Shown: in pieces, positions 22,420 through 33,525 of the stretch
Layout of the letters: every line of letters starts with the position of its first letter
Position numbering within the stretch: the stretch's first letter is position 1
NCBI RefSeq assembly: GCF_949987515.2
Contig: NC_082689.1
Coordinates: 66,215,746-66,279,745 of the forward strand
Direction of reading: 5' to 3'
Length of the DNA stretch: 64,000 nucleotides
From: Delphinus delphis
Taxonomy: Eukaryota; Chordata; Mammalia; Artiodactyla; Delphinidae
Position numbers and translations under genes: made by a program
The notes under the pieces: model-generated
The model's database searches: none
The model's input: the letters and a program-made list of their open reading frames with translations, nothing else
Told to the model about the DNA's origin: nothing

Positions 22420-24178
22420 AATATATGTCAATGATTTCCAATCAAAACCCCAGAAGAATTGGGGTTTTTTTAGATATTGACAAGATGATTTTAAAATGCA
22501 TAGGACAAAGCAATTTTGAAAAAGAAGAGGGCACACACTATCTGATCTCAAGACTTACTACAGAGCTACAGGAATCAAGACTGTGATAATGGGAAAAATT
22601 ACAAATACATACATCAGTGGGACAAAATAGAGAGACCAGAAATAGATCCACACAAATATGATTGATTTTTGACAAAAGTGCAGAGGCAATTTAAAGGAGA
22701 AGAGAGAGTCTTCAAGAAAAATAGTGATGAAACAGTTGGATGTCTGTATGCAAAATATTGAACCTCAGTCTCTAACCTTATACAAAAATTTACTCAAAAT
22801 TGATCATATACCTAAATGTAAAACATGACATTATAAAATATTTAGAAGAAAAATAGGTGAAATCTTTATGACCTTGGGATAGGCTAAGAGCTCTTAGATA
22901 CAACACCAAAATCCTAATTCATAAAAGAAAAAAATTCATAAATGTGACTTCATCAAAGTTAAAAACTCTTACTCTGTAAAAGAAAAAAGTCAAGAATACA
23001 AAAAACGAGCCACAAAGGAGAAAATATTTGCAAATTCCACATCTCCCAAAGGATTTTTATCCAGAATATTTATAAAGAACTCTCAAAACTAAACAATAAA
23101 AACAACTCAATAAAAAAAATCAGGCAAAAAAAAAATATATATATATATACAAAGAACTCTTAAAACTCAACAATAAGAAAAAAAGATTAAAAAATGGGGC
23201 AAAGACCTGAACAGACACCTCACCAAAGATATACAGATGGCAAATAGCATATGAAAAGATGTTCCACATCATATATCATCAGGAAAATGCAAATTTTAAA
23301 AATGAGATACCACTATACACCTATTAGAATGGCCAAAATCCAAAACACTGACAATACCAAATGCTGGCAAGGATGTGGAGCAATAGGAACTCTTCATTGC
23401 TCCTGGGAATGCAGAATGGTACAGGCACTTTGGAAGACAGTTTGGCAGTTTCTTACAAAACTAAACATACTCTTACCATATGACTTAACAATTATTTACC
23501 CAAAGGGGTTGGAAACTTATGTCCATGAAAAAATCTGCAAGTGAATGTTTCTAGGAACTTTATTCATAATTACCAAAACTTAGATAACCTTTAGTAGGTG
23601 AATGGATAAAAAAGTGTGGTACATCCAGACAATGGAATATTTTTTAGTGATAAAAATAAATGTGGCTTTTCAGCCACAAAAAGACAGGGAGGAAATGTAA
23701 ATGCATATTATCAAGTGAAAGAAGACAACCTGAGAAGGCTATGTACTATACTCTTCCAAGTATATGACATTCTGGAAAAGGCAAAAACTATGCAGACAGT
23801 AAAAAATCAGTGGTTGCCAGGGATTGAGGGTGGGAAGGAAAGATAAGTAGGTGGGGCACAAAGGACTCGGAGGGTAGTGAAAATATTTTGTATTATACTA
23901 TAGTGATGGATACATGTCGTTATACATTTACCCAAACCCATACAATGTACACCACCAAGAATGAAACCTAATGTAAACCATGGACTTTGGGCGATGTGTC
24001 AATGTAGGTTCATCAGGTATAACAAAAGGTATAACAAAGCTACCACTCTGGTGAAGGATGTTGATAATGGGGGAAGCTATGCATGTGTATGGGGTGGGGA
24101 ATATATGGAAAATCTCTGTACCTTCCTCTCAATTTTGCTGTGAACCTAAAACTGCTCTAAATAATTAAGACTTTTAAA
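22420..24178 (+). mobile_element. Ancient L1 copy A: ORF2 3' part and 3'UTR
   Basis: Continuous L1 ORF2 C-terminal region: 'ttgacaagatgattttaaaa', the 'gagctacaggaatcaagact' zone, and an open stretch at 23251-23544 that still codes for the Cys-rich end of ORF2p ([19 protein letters not shown]). The 3'UTR runs to 'taattaagacttttaaaaaa'. Many stops and indels; L1M-type age. A small (AT)n expansion lies at 23140-23150. Confidence 0.85.
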
Positions 24179-24345
24179 AAAATTGGACAAAATATTTGAA
24201 CAAACACTTCACAAAAGTATATATGTATATAGATGGTGAATAAGCACAAGTAAAAATGCTCAATATTATTATTTATTAAGGACACACAAATTAAAAACCA
24301 CAACAATTAGAATGGCTAGAATAAAATAAATTAAATTAAAACTGG

Positions 24346-24636
24346 AAGGCTTCCCTGGTGACGCAGTGGTTGAGAATCTGCCTGCCAATGCAGGGGACAC
24401 GGGTTCAAGCCCTGGTCTGGGAAGATCCCACATGCCGCGGAGCAACTGGGCCCGTGAGCCACAACTGCTGAGCCTGCGTGTCTAGAGCCTGTGCTCCGCA
24501 ACAAGAGAGGCCGCGACAGTGAGAGGCCCGTGCACCGCGATGAAGAGTGGCCCCACTTGCCGCAACTAGAGAAAGCCCTCGCACAGAAACGAAGACCCAA
24601 CACAGCCAAAACTAAATTAATTAATTAATTAAAAAA
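24346..24636 (+). repeat. CHR-type SINE, long form, nested in L1 copy B
   Basis: Head 'ggcttccctggtgacgcagt', B box 'gggttcaagccctgg', the usual 'gagaggcccgtgcaccgcga' segment and then a further 3' extension with 'ccgcaactagagaaagccct' and 'acgaagacccaacacagcca' before an AATT-rich tail. TSDs 'aaaactgg' are at 24338-24345 and 24637-24644. The extension marks the longer, older CHR subtype. Confidence 0.93.
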
Positions 24637-25193
24637 AAAACTGGCAATACCAAATACTGGTAAATGTGTGGAGCAGTGTGAATGTTCATACATTACTGAT
24701 GGAAACGCAAGAGGATATAAGCCATTTTGGAATACATTTTTGTAGTGTCTTAGAAAGTTATAAACCTAACATGTGACACACAATCCCACCAAAGCAGTTA
24801 CCCATGATAAACGAAAACTTAGCTTCTCACAAAAAATTCTACTTGGATCCTTATAGCAGCTTTATTCAAAACATCAAAATCTAAACAACCCAAATGTCCT
24901 TTAATGGATAAAAATACTGTGATACATCTATACAATGGAATACTACTTAGTAATAATAAGGAAAAAACTATTGAAATATGCAACAACATAAATCTATCTC
25001 AAATGCATTTTAATTAAGGGAAAGAGACCAGATGCAAAAGATTACATTCTGTATGTTTCCACTGATATGACATTCTGGAAAAGGCAAAACTATAGTGACC
25101 TATACAGATCAGTTGCCAGGGATTAGGATGGGCAGGGGCCAACAAGGGGCACCTCAAGGGAATTTTGGGGGTGATGAAACTGTTCTGTATCTT

Positions 25194-25410
25194 TTTTTCT
25201 TTTCTTTTTTTTTTTTTTGCGGTACGTGGGCCTCTCACTGTTGTGGCCTCTCCCGTTGCGGAGCACAGGCTCCGGACGCGCAGGCTCAGCAGCCATGGCT
25301 CACGAGCCCAGCCGCTCCGTGGCATGTGGGATCTTCCCGGACCGGGGCACGAACCCGCGTCCCCTGCATCGGCAGGTGGACTCTCAACCACTGCGCCACC
25401 AGAGAAGCTC
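25194..25410 (-). repeat. CHR-type SINE, short cetacean form, nested in L1 copy B
   Basis: Minus-strand copy with T-rich start (A tail) and 'gcggtacgtgggcctctcac' to 'ctgcgccaccagagaagctc'. Perfect 13-bp TSDs 'tgttctgtatctt' at 25181-25193 and 25411-25423. Removing the SINE and one TSD restores a continuous L1 3'UTR. Confidence 0.96.
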
Positions 25411-25505
25411 TGTTCTGTATCTTGATTGTGGTGAAGTACATGACTCTGTGCAATTGTCAAATCTCATGAAACTGTACACCAAGAAGAGTAAATTTTATTG
25501 TTTGT

Positions 25506-26289
25506 AAATATAAAAATGAATAAATCATTTTTCTTTTGCTTTCTTGCATTGCTTAAGTGCTTTCCTAAACCCAAGGCACATAAATACCTGTGAGCTATTG
25601 AATTTACTGAATGTTCAATAATAATTTAAACATTTGAAAATATTTAAAGTAATTTTAAATCTTTTAAAATATTTTAAATCTATCCGCAATTTACTTCAGT
25701 ATAGTATGATGTATAGATCTCACCTTATCTTTCCCCACGTAGTTAAAGAATTGTTCTAGTACCTTCTTCTAAGTAAGCCATTGTCCTTCCCTGCTTCTCC
25801 CCATTCAAAGTGCCTTCTTTATCAGACACGAATTAATTATGTGTACTTGGGGTTGTTAACAGCCTTTCATTGGAAGGCCTCCCCCATTGACTGATGATTA
25901 TTTCTTTGTTGCATGTTATGATCACGTGTATATCGTGTCTGTTTTTGGACTTTGTATTTCCATTGCTCTGATGATTTGGTTTTGTGTCTGTCCTTACTAG
26001 GCATTGATATCCTGTAGACATAGACATGTGTGTGTAATGTGTAATTCTGTAGTTTAATCAAAGAACAGGGTTGGAGTCACTGCCATCTATGTCATTCATA
26101 ATCTTAAGAGTGGCTTTGCTTGATCAGGGAGAGCCAGGAGGGTGGATGAGCAGTAAGCTGAGGGTGGGTCTCTAGGGAGCACTATCATGTGAGCACGAGT
26201 GAAATATCAAGACCTTTCGTGGGCAAGCTGTTTGGCCCCGGCAGTGTTTATTGCTTTCAGTCAGCTGATTTTGCTCATTTATATTACCT
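25506..26289. other. Unique sequence, nothing recognised
   Basis: No supported gene. The part from about 26060 may already belong to the L2 relic that follows. Confidence 0.4.
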
Positions 26290-27120
26290 ATGGCTGCCTA
26301 TTGGTATTTGAGTTGGGATTCCTGACTATGTGAAAGAACAGAGAAAGAAGAGCCTGTGAAAGGGGACTTTATAAAAGCGTCTCCAAGGTATGAGGCAAAC
26401 CAAGAGGGAGGGGTGTCACAGCAGCCCAGGGAGTGAAAGAAGAAAAATGAAGTTAACAGTGTCAAATACCCCTGAGAGAACCAGTCAAGATAAGGGCTGC
26501 AGGTCATCTGAGACTTTAGAGAGAGCATGCTCTGTTAAATGGGGTTAGAAATCAGATCTTACTGTGCTGAGGAGTGGCTGAACCTTGGAGGCTGGAGATA
26601 ACCGCAGCTATGGAGAGTCTGAATGAGCTGGGGAGTAGAGAAATTGGATGGCAGCAGCAAGTGAAATCTAGTGAAGGGAGAGGCCAGCTTGCTTCTGTTT
26701 GCTGATTTATTTTTTGGATAGAAGTTTGAAGAGCATGTACAGGTTGAAGAAAAAGGGCCAGCAAAGAAGAAAAAGTTGAAGATAAAGGACATAAGGGAAA
26801 TTAATGGCAAAAGCCTCAGCATCAGTGATAGGGAATAAAATCAAATCCACGCTTTGCCTTGAATAGCAGGAAGGACTCCTGATCCCTTAAGATTGGAGGA
26901 AAGAAAGAATGGTGATAGATGTTGATGTTTGGTGCTGGAGGGAATTGCAAGGATGCACAAGTAGTTTCCGCAAAATGACCTTACTTTTCTTGTCAAAACA
27001 GCAGGTGCACTGAGAGTGAAGGGGAGAGATTGCATGGCTTGTGTGGGGTGATATGGTTTTGAAATGGTGGCTGACCACAGTCAGGGTGAAAGGATTAGCG
27101 AATGCTACTGAGGGGCTGAC
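26290..27120 (-). mobile_element. L2 LINE relic, minus strand
   Basis: Purine-rich antisense L2: 'gaagttaacagtgtcaaata' then 'cccctgagagaaccagtcaa' and 'gataagggctgcaggtcatc' line up with the conserved L2 ORF2 stretch read in reverse. The following 'aggagtggctgaaccttgga' to 'ggagtagagaaattggatgg' continues it. No intact frame. Confidence 0.6.
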
Positions 27121-27648
27121 TCAGATTAGAAAACCATCTATCTGCAGAGTGGTATAATTTGCTCCTGGAGCACTCATGTGCCTGTATGTAAGAAAAGAGA
27201 TTTCCCCTATGGATTCAGGTTTGCATGTACACTGTAAAAAGGACAGACTAAGAAATGTGGAGGGTGAGCTGCTGGTGTCCACGCCGAATTCCAAGTTAAG
27301 ACTTGGGGAACATGGAAGTATCCATGAATTCAAGAAAAAAAAAGTGAGAGGAAAAGGGTTTATTCATTTGCAACTCCTGACAATCTTATGTTTTTACCTT
27401 ATTTTTCCTTTTCCCTAATTTTCTCACTCATTCCGTTAGACACATTTTAGATACAAGGCCAGGTATAAGCAAATAAAAGGGAACTAAAAACAAATACAGA
27501 TGGTCAGAAGTGAGTTTCACTTTAACAAAGGGGGCTGGAATTTAAAGGGTCTCAGTTGAGTTTTAATGGAGAACAAGATGCTGTAGGTGGTTGGGAGGTT
27601 GTTGATATGGAGTGGATGCTTATTGAGGTTGTGACTGTTAGGATTTGA
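27121..27648. other. Unassigned purine-rich sequence
   Basis: No confident family. It may be further degraded L2 on the minus strand. Confidence 0.3.
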
Positions 27649-27649
27649 T

Positions 27650-27849
27650 CAGTGGTTCTCATCTGGGGATGAGACAAAGGGACATTGGGCAATGTCTGGA
27701 GACATTTTTGGTTTTCACAACTTGTGGGGTGGAGTACTACTGGCGACTACTGCCCGGGAGGCTGCTAAACATCCTACAGTGCACAGGACAGCCCCTCAAC
27801 AAAAAATTATGCCATCAAAGTGTCAGTAGTGCTGAGGTTGAGAAACCTG
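27650..27849 (+). mobile_element. MER20-like hAT DNA transposon remnant
   Basis: Begins 'cagtggttctcatctgggga' and ends 'gaggttgagaaacctg', the near-inverted termini of a nonautonomous hAT-Charlie element. Internal landmarks 'ggcaatgtctggagacattt', 'gctgctaaacatcctacagt' and 'gcacaggacagcccctcaac' fit MER20. Flanking 8-mers 'gatttgat' and 'gattagac' could be a decayed 8-bp TSD. Fossil element without transposase. Confidence 0.85.
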
Positions 27850-29624
27850 GATTAGACAGATCATTTATAAGAATGATGGAAAAGGAGAATGGTAGGAAGT
27901 CATTTGGAGAACCACTGAAGAAAGGTGGAGAGGGAGGAACAACCCAGAACATGGGCATGCCAGGTGATGTGAGATTCAAAGGTGTACATTTGTGTGTGGT
28001 GGTTTGTGAGAGGATGCAAGAGTCATTATTTGGAAGAGTCCATGGGGAACTGGATTTGTGGTACAAATCTGTAAAATATTCCTGGGATTAACTTTTGTAA
28101 AGCACATATACGGAAGATGAAAGTGAGCGAATTTAAGGGAAAGCATTTGCTATTTTCTACTTGCTTTTGAAAAGTCATGTTTTAGTTACCCTTAAACGAG
28201 AGTTTCTAGTTCTTTCTTTCAAAGTCTCTAGATAAATCTAACAAAGATTAATGTTGGTTTGGGAGGAATCTATCTCTGACACAGTGACATTAATAAGAAG
28301 TCTTTGTTTTTCCCATAATCTTCCACTAGTCCTCTGCAACTCTTACTTTTTCTTTTCTTTTGGTTTTCCCAAAACAGACAATACTGTTGTGCTGGTTGCC
28401 TCTGTATGGTCAGCTTCACAGAGCTGACCATCTCTTCTGTCTATAATACAGCATGTTATATATACCCATTGCCTTGGTTTAATTAAGATAGGTCTTCTAA
28501 ACAATCGTGACCTTTACTTTGTACTTCTTTTACTACTTCAATACTGGCCATTTATTTCCTTTAGATGATAATACTATTTATAATACCTGTCTTTTGGAAG
28601 ATTAAAGGAATTGTGATACTTAATAGGTTTTGAAACCTCTTAATCTAAATTTTGTTCTTTTGGATGGCTAGATATTCCTTTCACATTGACTTATTAACAA
28701 CGAAAAAACTGATTTAACTACTTTTCTGCACATCAAGTTGGCTAAACTTTTCAATTTTATCCAGTAAAGTCAAAACTGAATGGCTTTTAAGATAATCTCA
28801 ATTTATGTGATGAGTTCATCTATAGTGCAGACTCCAAAAAATGGGCAGGGTTATCTGGCCTGTAAACAACTCCAGAATCTTGTGCTCAGCACCTAATGGT
28901 TCACAGAAAAATTCCAACCAGATTACCATCAAAAGAAACCTGATGACTCATTTGTTGAAGATCACAAATAGATTGATTTATTTTAATTTCCAAATCTCCA
29001 CACTTCTTCTAATAAATCAAATGTACAACGAAACACATGTCTTTTAAAAAATTAGTGTACTATGTGAATGAGGTGGTGTTTAAATAATTTCCTTCTGTCT
29101 TCAATCCCAGTACTCCGTACTCTCCCAAAATGATAATAAGACTGATGATAGAACAATAAAAAAATTATATAGAGTCTTCTAGCACCATGAATCATCTATA
29201 TATATTATCATAGAGATCCTTAACTATTAGGTTTATAATATTTATTCAATTCTAAAAAATGGATTGATTTTCCCCCATACACAGATGGATAGTTACAGTC
29301 TTTATCCTTTAGTAAGTGAATGGATGAATCCATGTTCAGTTGTATATTTCTTTATTGCAAACACTTTGACAGTATTTCATGTACATGTAGTAAATGTATT
29401 ATCATTTAAAAAAGTCTTTTCTTTCCAGCGAAACTGAAATACATACTAGTTATTTTACGTACATTAAAATGATATTTACCTTAGCAAATGATGATTTAGA
29501 AAACTTACCATCAGATGCTATATTTCACTATACTTGCTTTTAGTTGGCACGATGTGGGGTAAAGTGACATCTATCTCCTTTGTACAAATTATGTAGTACT
29601 AGGTTATTAGGCGCTTTAAAAATT
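27850..29624. other. Unique sequence, nothing recognised
   Basis: No supported gene or repeat. A 148-codon frame at 27645-28091 starts inside the MER20-like element and is taken as chance. Confidence 0.4.
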
Positions 29625-29853
29625 CTACCCCTCCTTACTTTCTATGTTCTTTACCTGTTTTCTTTTTCTCCATAGCACCATCACCATCTAATGTAACATA
29701 TAATTAACTTTGTTTTTTATTGATTGTATATTTCCACCCTTTAGAATGTAATTTCCACTAAGGCAAGGATATTGGTGTATTTTATTCACTGCTGTTGCCC
29801 CCATGCACATAGCAGGCAATTGATAAATATTTGTTGAATGATTGTAGTTCTTA
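29625..29853 (+). mobile_element. L2 LINE 3' end
   Basis: Typical L2 terminus in order: 'agaatgtaatttccactaag', 'gcaaggatattggtgtattt', 'tattcactgctgttgccccc', 'cacatagcaggcaattgata' and 'aatatttgttgaatgattg'. Confidence 0.8.
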
Positions 29854-30596
29854 TATAAATTAATTTAACCACTTTAATGGAATAATTAAGAAAGGGGTGT
29901 CTTCACTGACTTTTCAAAAAGATGTTTACTATTTTTAATTACTTGACTTGCTTTAACTTCTTAAGACATGACCTTTCTAAAAGCTCTTTGTGAGAAGCAG
30001 AGTGCTATGCGATTCCATTTCCAACAGAGTTTGGACTCCCACTCCACTGCAAATCTCTTTACTTATCCAGCTATTTGCATATGGATTCCTTAGGGGTTTA
30101 TATCATTCAAACCTACATTACAAGCATTGCAAATCTACTTGCCTTTCTAGGTCATTGGGGAAATGATTTAATTCTCTGGTGAGCTTAATAAAGTTGCCTG
30201 TACAGGAATAAGAAAAACCAAGTAGGCAATGCTCACCTTTGTTCTTTTCATGTGTTTGCATAACTATTTTCTACAACATTAAATTTGCAGTTGTGGCAAA
30301 AAAGAGACTTTTCTTTCTTAGAATCTCATATTACTTACTTGTGGTGTACTTGAAGAGCTACTTTAATAAAAGGTCATTTGAGTGTGGGTTGTAACGGAGC
30401 ATCATTCCCATTGGTATTAACTCTCAGTATTGTAGGCTAATAAAAGCCATAATGTGAAAATATGAATAATCCCCAAATAATTCCCATTGTGCTTTAGAAT
30501 TCATTACATGCCCTTTTAAATCTAGCCTGTCTTTTTAATTATGTGTTGCTTGTGTTAATAATAAAATTAATTTCCGAGAAACATATTGGTTCGGCA
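29854..30596. other. Unique sequence with possible regulatory character
   Basis: No gene or repeat. It contains octamer-like 'tttgcataac', several homeodomain-type TTAATTA/TAATAA motifs, and two 'cccattgtg/cccattgg' motifs near 30409 and 30482. These are common in AT-rich DNA, so a regulatory role is only a guess. Confidence 0.25.
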
Positions 30597-30705
30597 ATTC
30601 TCGAGAACAAGAACCATATCTTATTCATTTTGAAACAACCAAAGCAGCACTCAGCCATTGTCTTGCATATGGTAAGTCCTAAATAAATTTTGAATGAATA
30701 TATCC
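30597..30705 (+). mobile_element. L2 LINE 3' end
   Basis: 'tctcgagaacaagaaccata', 'tcttgcatatggtaagtcct' and 'aaataaattttgaatgaata' match a diverged L2 3' terminus. Confidence 0.6.
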
Positions 30706-30766
30706 TTGGATGAGTGAGGAAAACAAGTAGATATTGAAGGCAAGCCTGACCAAGGCAATAAAAATA

Positions 30767-31052
30767 AAACGATCATTACAGAGAACAGAGTAGTGGTTAC
30801 CAGAGAGGAAGGGGCTGGGAGGCGGTTGGAGGCATGGGGAATGGGTAAGGAAGGTCAACTCTATGGTAACAGACAGAAACTAAATTTTTTATGGTGAGCA
30901 TGCTGTGTTGTACACAGAAGCAGAAATATAATGTTGTACACATGCATCTTACATAATGTTATACACATGCATCTTACATAATGTTATAAACCAATGTTAT
31001 CTCAATAAAGATAAATAAATAAACATACAAAACAAATAAAAATAAATAAATA
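30767..31052 (+). mobile_element. L1 3'UTR fragment with A-rich tail
   Basis: 'gagtagtggttaccagagag', then 'gggaatgggtaaggaaggtc', 'aacagacagaaactaaattt' and 'gttataaaccaatgttatct' followed by 'caataaagataaataaataa' is a typical L1 3' end. The tail is an (AAAT)n tract at 31009-31052. A 25-bp unit inside is duplicated (listed separately). Confidence 0.8.
30928..30987. repeat. 25-bp tandem duplication inside L1 3' end
   Basis: Two near-identical 25-bp units (ATAATGTTRTACACATGCAT+CTTAC) at 30928-30952 and 30953-30977 plus a partial third. They differ by one base, so the duplication is fairly recent relative to the L1. Confidence 0.9.
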
Positions 31053-31418
31053 AGAATCATTAATACATTTCATTTAAAATCATGAATATTTGATATTGGG
31101 TCCCACAATATAAAGAAGTCAGAAATCATTCACTTTCTCAAGCTATCCCATTAGAATGAGCCATTTTAACCTACGTTGTAACTCAAACTTCCAAATGAAT
31201 ATTTTACATTTGTTTACTATTCTAAAAAGCTGTTTAATGAGAGTAGGCTTATTTTGCTTTTCTTTTCTAGACATATGATTCTAACAACTTAGAAAAGTTT
31301 CTCAAATATCTTTTTGTTCATTCATATCAACTGTCATTTTATTGAGGTCACATTTTCTGACAAGAGTAAAATTTCTTTCACTGTACTTGGGAAAGTTGGG
31401 GAGTGGGATTCTAAGAAT

Positions 31419-31452
31419 TTTAGAAGGATTGCTGATCAGCTATCCTTCTAAA
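31419..31452. other. 34-bp near-perfect palindrome without spacer
   Basis: TTTAGAAGGAT-T-GCTGATCAGC-T-ATCCTTCTAAA. Every base pairs with its mirror partner except the single T/T position at 31430 and 31441. The centre is TGATCA. It lies in unique sequence. Confidence 0.93.
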
Positions 31453-33509
31453 CTATATGTATATATGTGTGTATGTTGTAACCAAAGATACAAAAGAAAT
31501 AAAAAATTTGCTAAATAGGTGTACATTCCTTAAGAAATCAAAAATAAAATTTTATAGGAATGCCTAACATTTATATTTATGCTAACAGTGTTACCCTTTA
31601 AAATAGAAGAAAATTTTAATAACCAATGGATTCTCTACTAAAACAATATTTTCTTGTAACCATCCCAATTGAATGAAATAATACATTTCTGGTATAAATG
31701 AATTTCTAAAAATTTTGAAAAGATCTTTTAAAAAATATGTATTTTATATAAGAGCATTTTTCCTTATTATCCAATTACACATTAGCAATAACAACACGGA
31801 GCAGTGACACAGTTATATCTCAGATCTGTAAAAGCATGAAAATAATAATGTATGCTAACCTTGAGATCTTATGAACGCCAGTATCTTCCTGAAGAATCTA
31901 TGCCTCTGAAAACATCTTTTCAGTCTGTTGATATCTCCTTATTTTTTCCTTATAAAAGAAAATATGTTTCAATATGTTACATAACGTTATATTTTCAAAG
32001 AGTAAAGCTGATGACAGGGTGTAAATATAATGTGACACAGAGGAAAATCAATAGGAATCTTGGAATATAAATAAGGCATTAAATTTAGAACTGAATGATC
32101 ATACTGTATATAAATTAGTGCAGAAAGAACATTCATCTTAGAAAAATGTAGTAAATTTCTAATCATTCATACATGTTCATTCATTTATTTACCTATTATT
32201 CAATCAACAACTGTTACTATGGATAAGAAATTAAAGGCATTTTATCTTATCAATCAGCATTACACTAGATTTAAATAACTTTCTAGTTTCCAGGAGATTC
32301 GTATCTTCAAGACACAAAAATAAACAGGAAAATCAAAATATTGTAGCTAGATAGTTGATGAAAATCACAATGAATATTTATTATGATTAGTGCAATAATT
32401 TAAAGAGATGATAAAATCCTGGCAGTAATTACGTGCTTTTATTTCCCCAGACTAAAATATGTATAATTACTTTTCCTAAAGATTAATAAACTTTCCATTC
32501 TAATATGTTAAGATAAATCATTATGTCCATATACAAGTGTAACAATTTTCCTTAAACATGATGTAGAGAAACTTGTGAAGTGTGGTTCATTTACTGTGTT
32601 TCCACAATAGCCAGAAATGAACTATTACTGATCATAGCCAATAACAATAGCTAATGTAGAAATACTGTAAATGGGTTATTGAATGAAGAAATAGACTGAG
32701 CAAATAATTTATGCTGATGGCATTCAAACAAGCTTAGAACATCAAAAATCCCTAAGAAAAAAATTGTCTCAGGACAATTGTGTCTCCAGGAGCTTCTTTC
32801 TCCATTTAAACTTTACGTGTGTCTACACGGATACGCACGGTTACTTGGCAGAACAAACTAGAATACCTGCAGTACTCACTACACCACTATTTGAGTGGGA
32901 CTGCAGTCCCATGGGTGGCCTTAGCAGTGACAAGTGACATCTGGGACTGATTTGTGGACACATATAACTATCTCAGGTACTATGAAAAATATTCAAGGAG
33001 GGTGACATTTATGGAAGACTTGGAATATGTATACTAATGTAAATGTAACATCATTTGTCCTCACAAATCTTTTGTTGTGCTCATCTCAAGAACCTCAGTT
33101 TCTGATTATGAGTTCTGTGAAAAACAAAATTGACACAAACCTATATTATCATTTTAAAATGTGCACCTAACACTTATGGTTTATATCTAGTCTTTACTAA
33201 TACCTGGGGTTCAACTGAGAAATTCCCTGAGAACCAGTTTTCATTTTTAGAAATTTCTGCAATGTCACAGGGCTGGAGGGAAAGGTGAACACCACCTCTC
33301 CTAGTTCCAGGCCCTATGGCTTCCCGGTTGCCCACGTACATTACTGCAAATCAACTTACAAATCCCAGCAGCCATTCAGAGTGGCAAGTGAGGGTCAAGG
33401 CTCTCTCCTGTGTTTGTCAACATTTTCTCTAAAGGGCACCTTTAGCAGGTCAATGAGGCACAGACCCTTGCTGGCATGTTTTAATCAATAGCCATGCTAG
33501 ACTTCACTG

Positions 33510-33525
33510 AGGTCACTGAAGGTCA
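33510..33525 (+). promoter_or_regulatory. Perfect DR4 nuclear-receptor half-site pair
   Basis: AGGTCA-CTGA-AGGTCA: two consensus half-sites as a direct repeat with a 4-base spacer. DR4 is the preferred arrangement for thyroid hormone receptor and LXR bound as dimers with RXR. The sequence match is exact. Binding or function is not shown and there is no gene nearby in the window. Confidence 0.5.

Larger units (their letters stand above)
24179..25505 (+). mobile_element. Ancient L1 copy B: second 3' end in tandem with copy A
   Basis: Directly after copy A's A-rich end, the ORF2 C-terminal region begins again: 'tatttgaacaaacacttcac', then 'ccaaatactggtaaatgtgt', 'tctatacaatggaatactac' and a 3'UTR with 'tgactctgtgcaattgtcaa'. 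It is interrupted by SINEs at 24346-24636 and 25194-25410. The two L1 ends are head to tail in the same orientation. Confidence 0.85.

Noticed and set aside
25014..25460. 148-codon open frame on the minus strand, and similar frames of 60-150 codons on both strands over every CHR SINE
   Set aside because: The GC-rich SINE body has few stops in any frame. The same peptide types recur at every SINE, and they are not genes.
27645..28091. 148-codon plus-strand open frame
   Set aside because: It begins in a MER20-like transposon and runs into unassigned DNA. There is no domain, splice context or coding bias.
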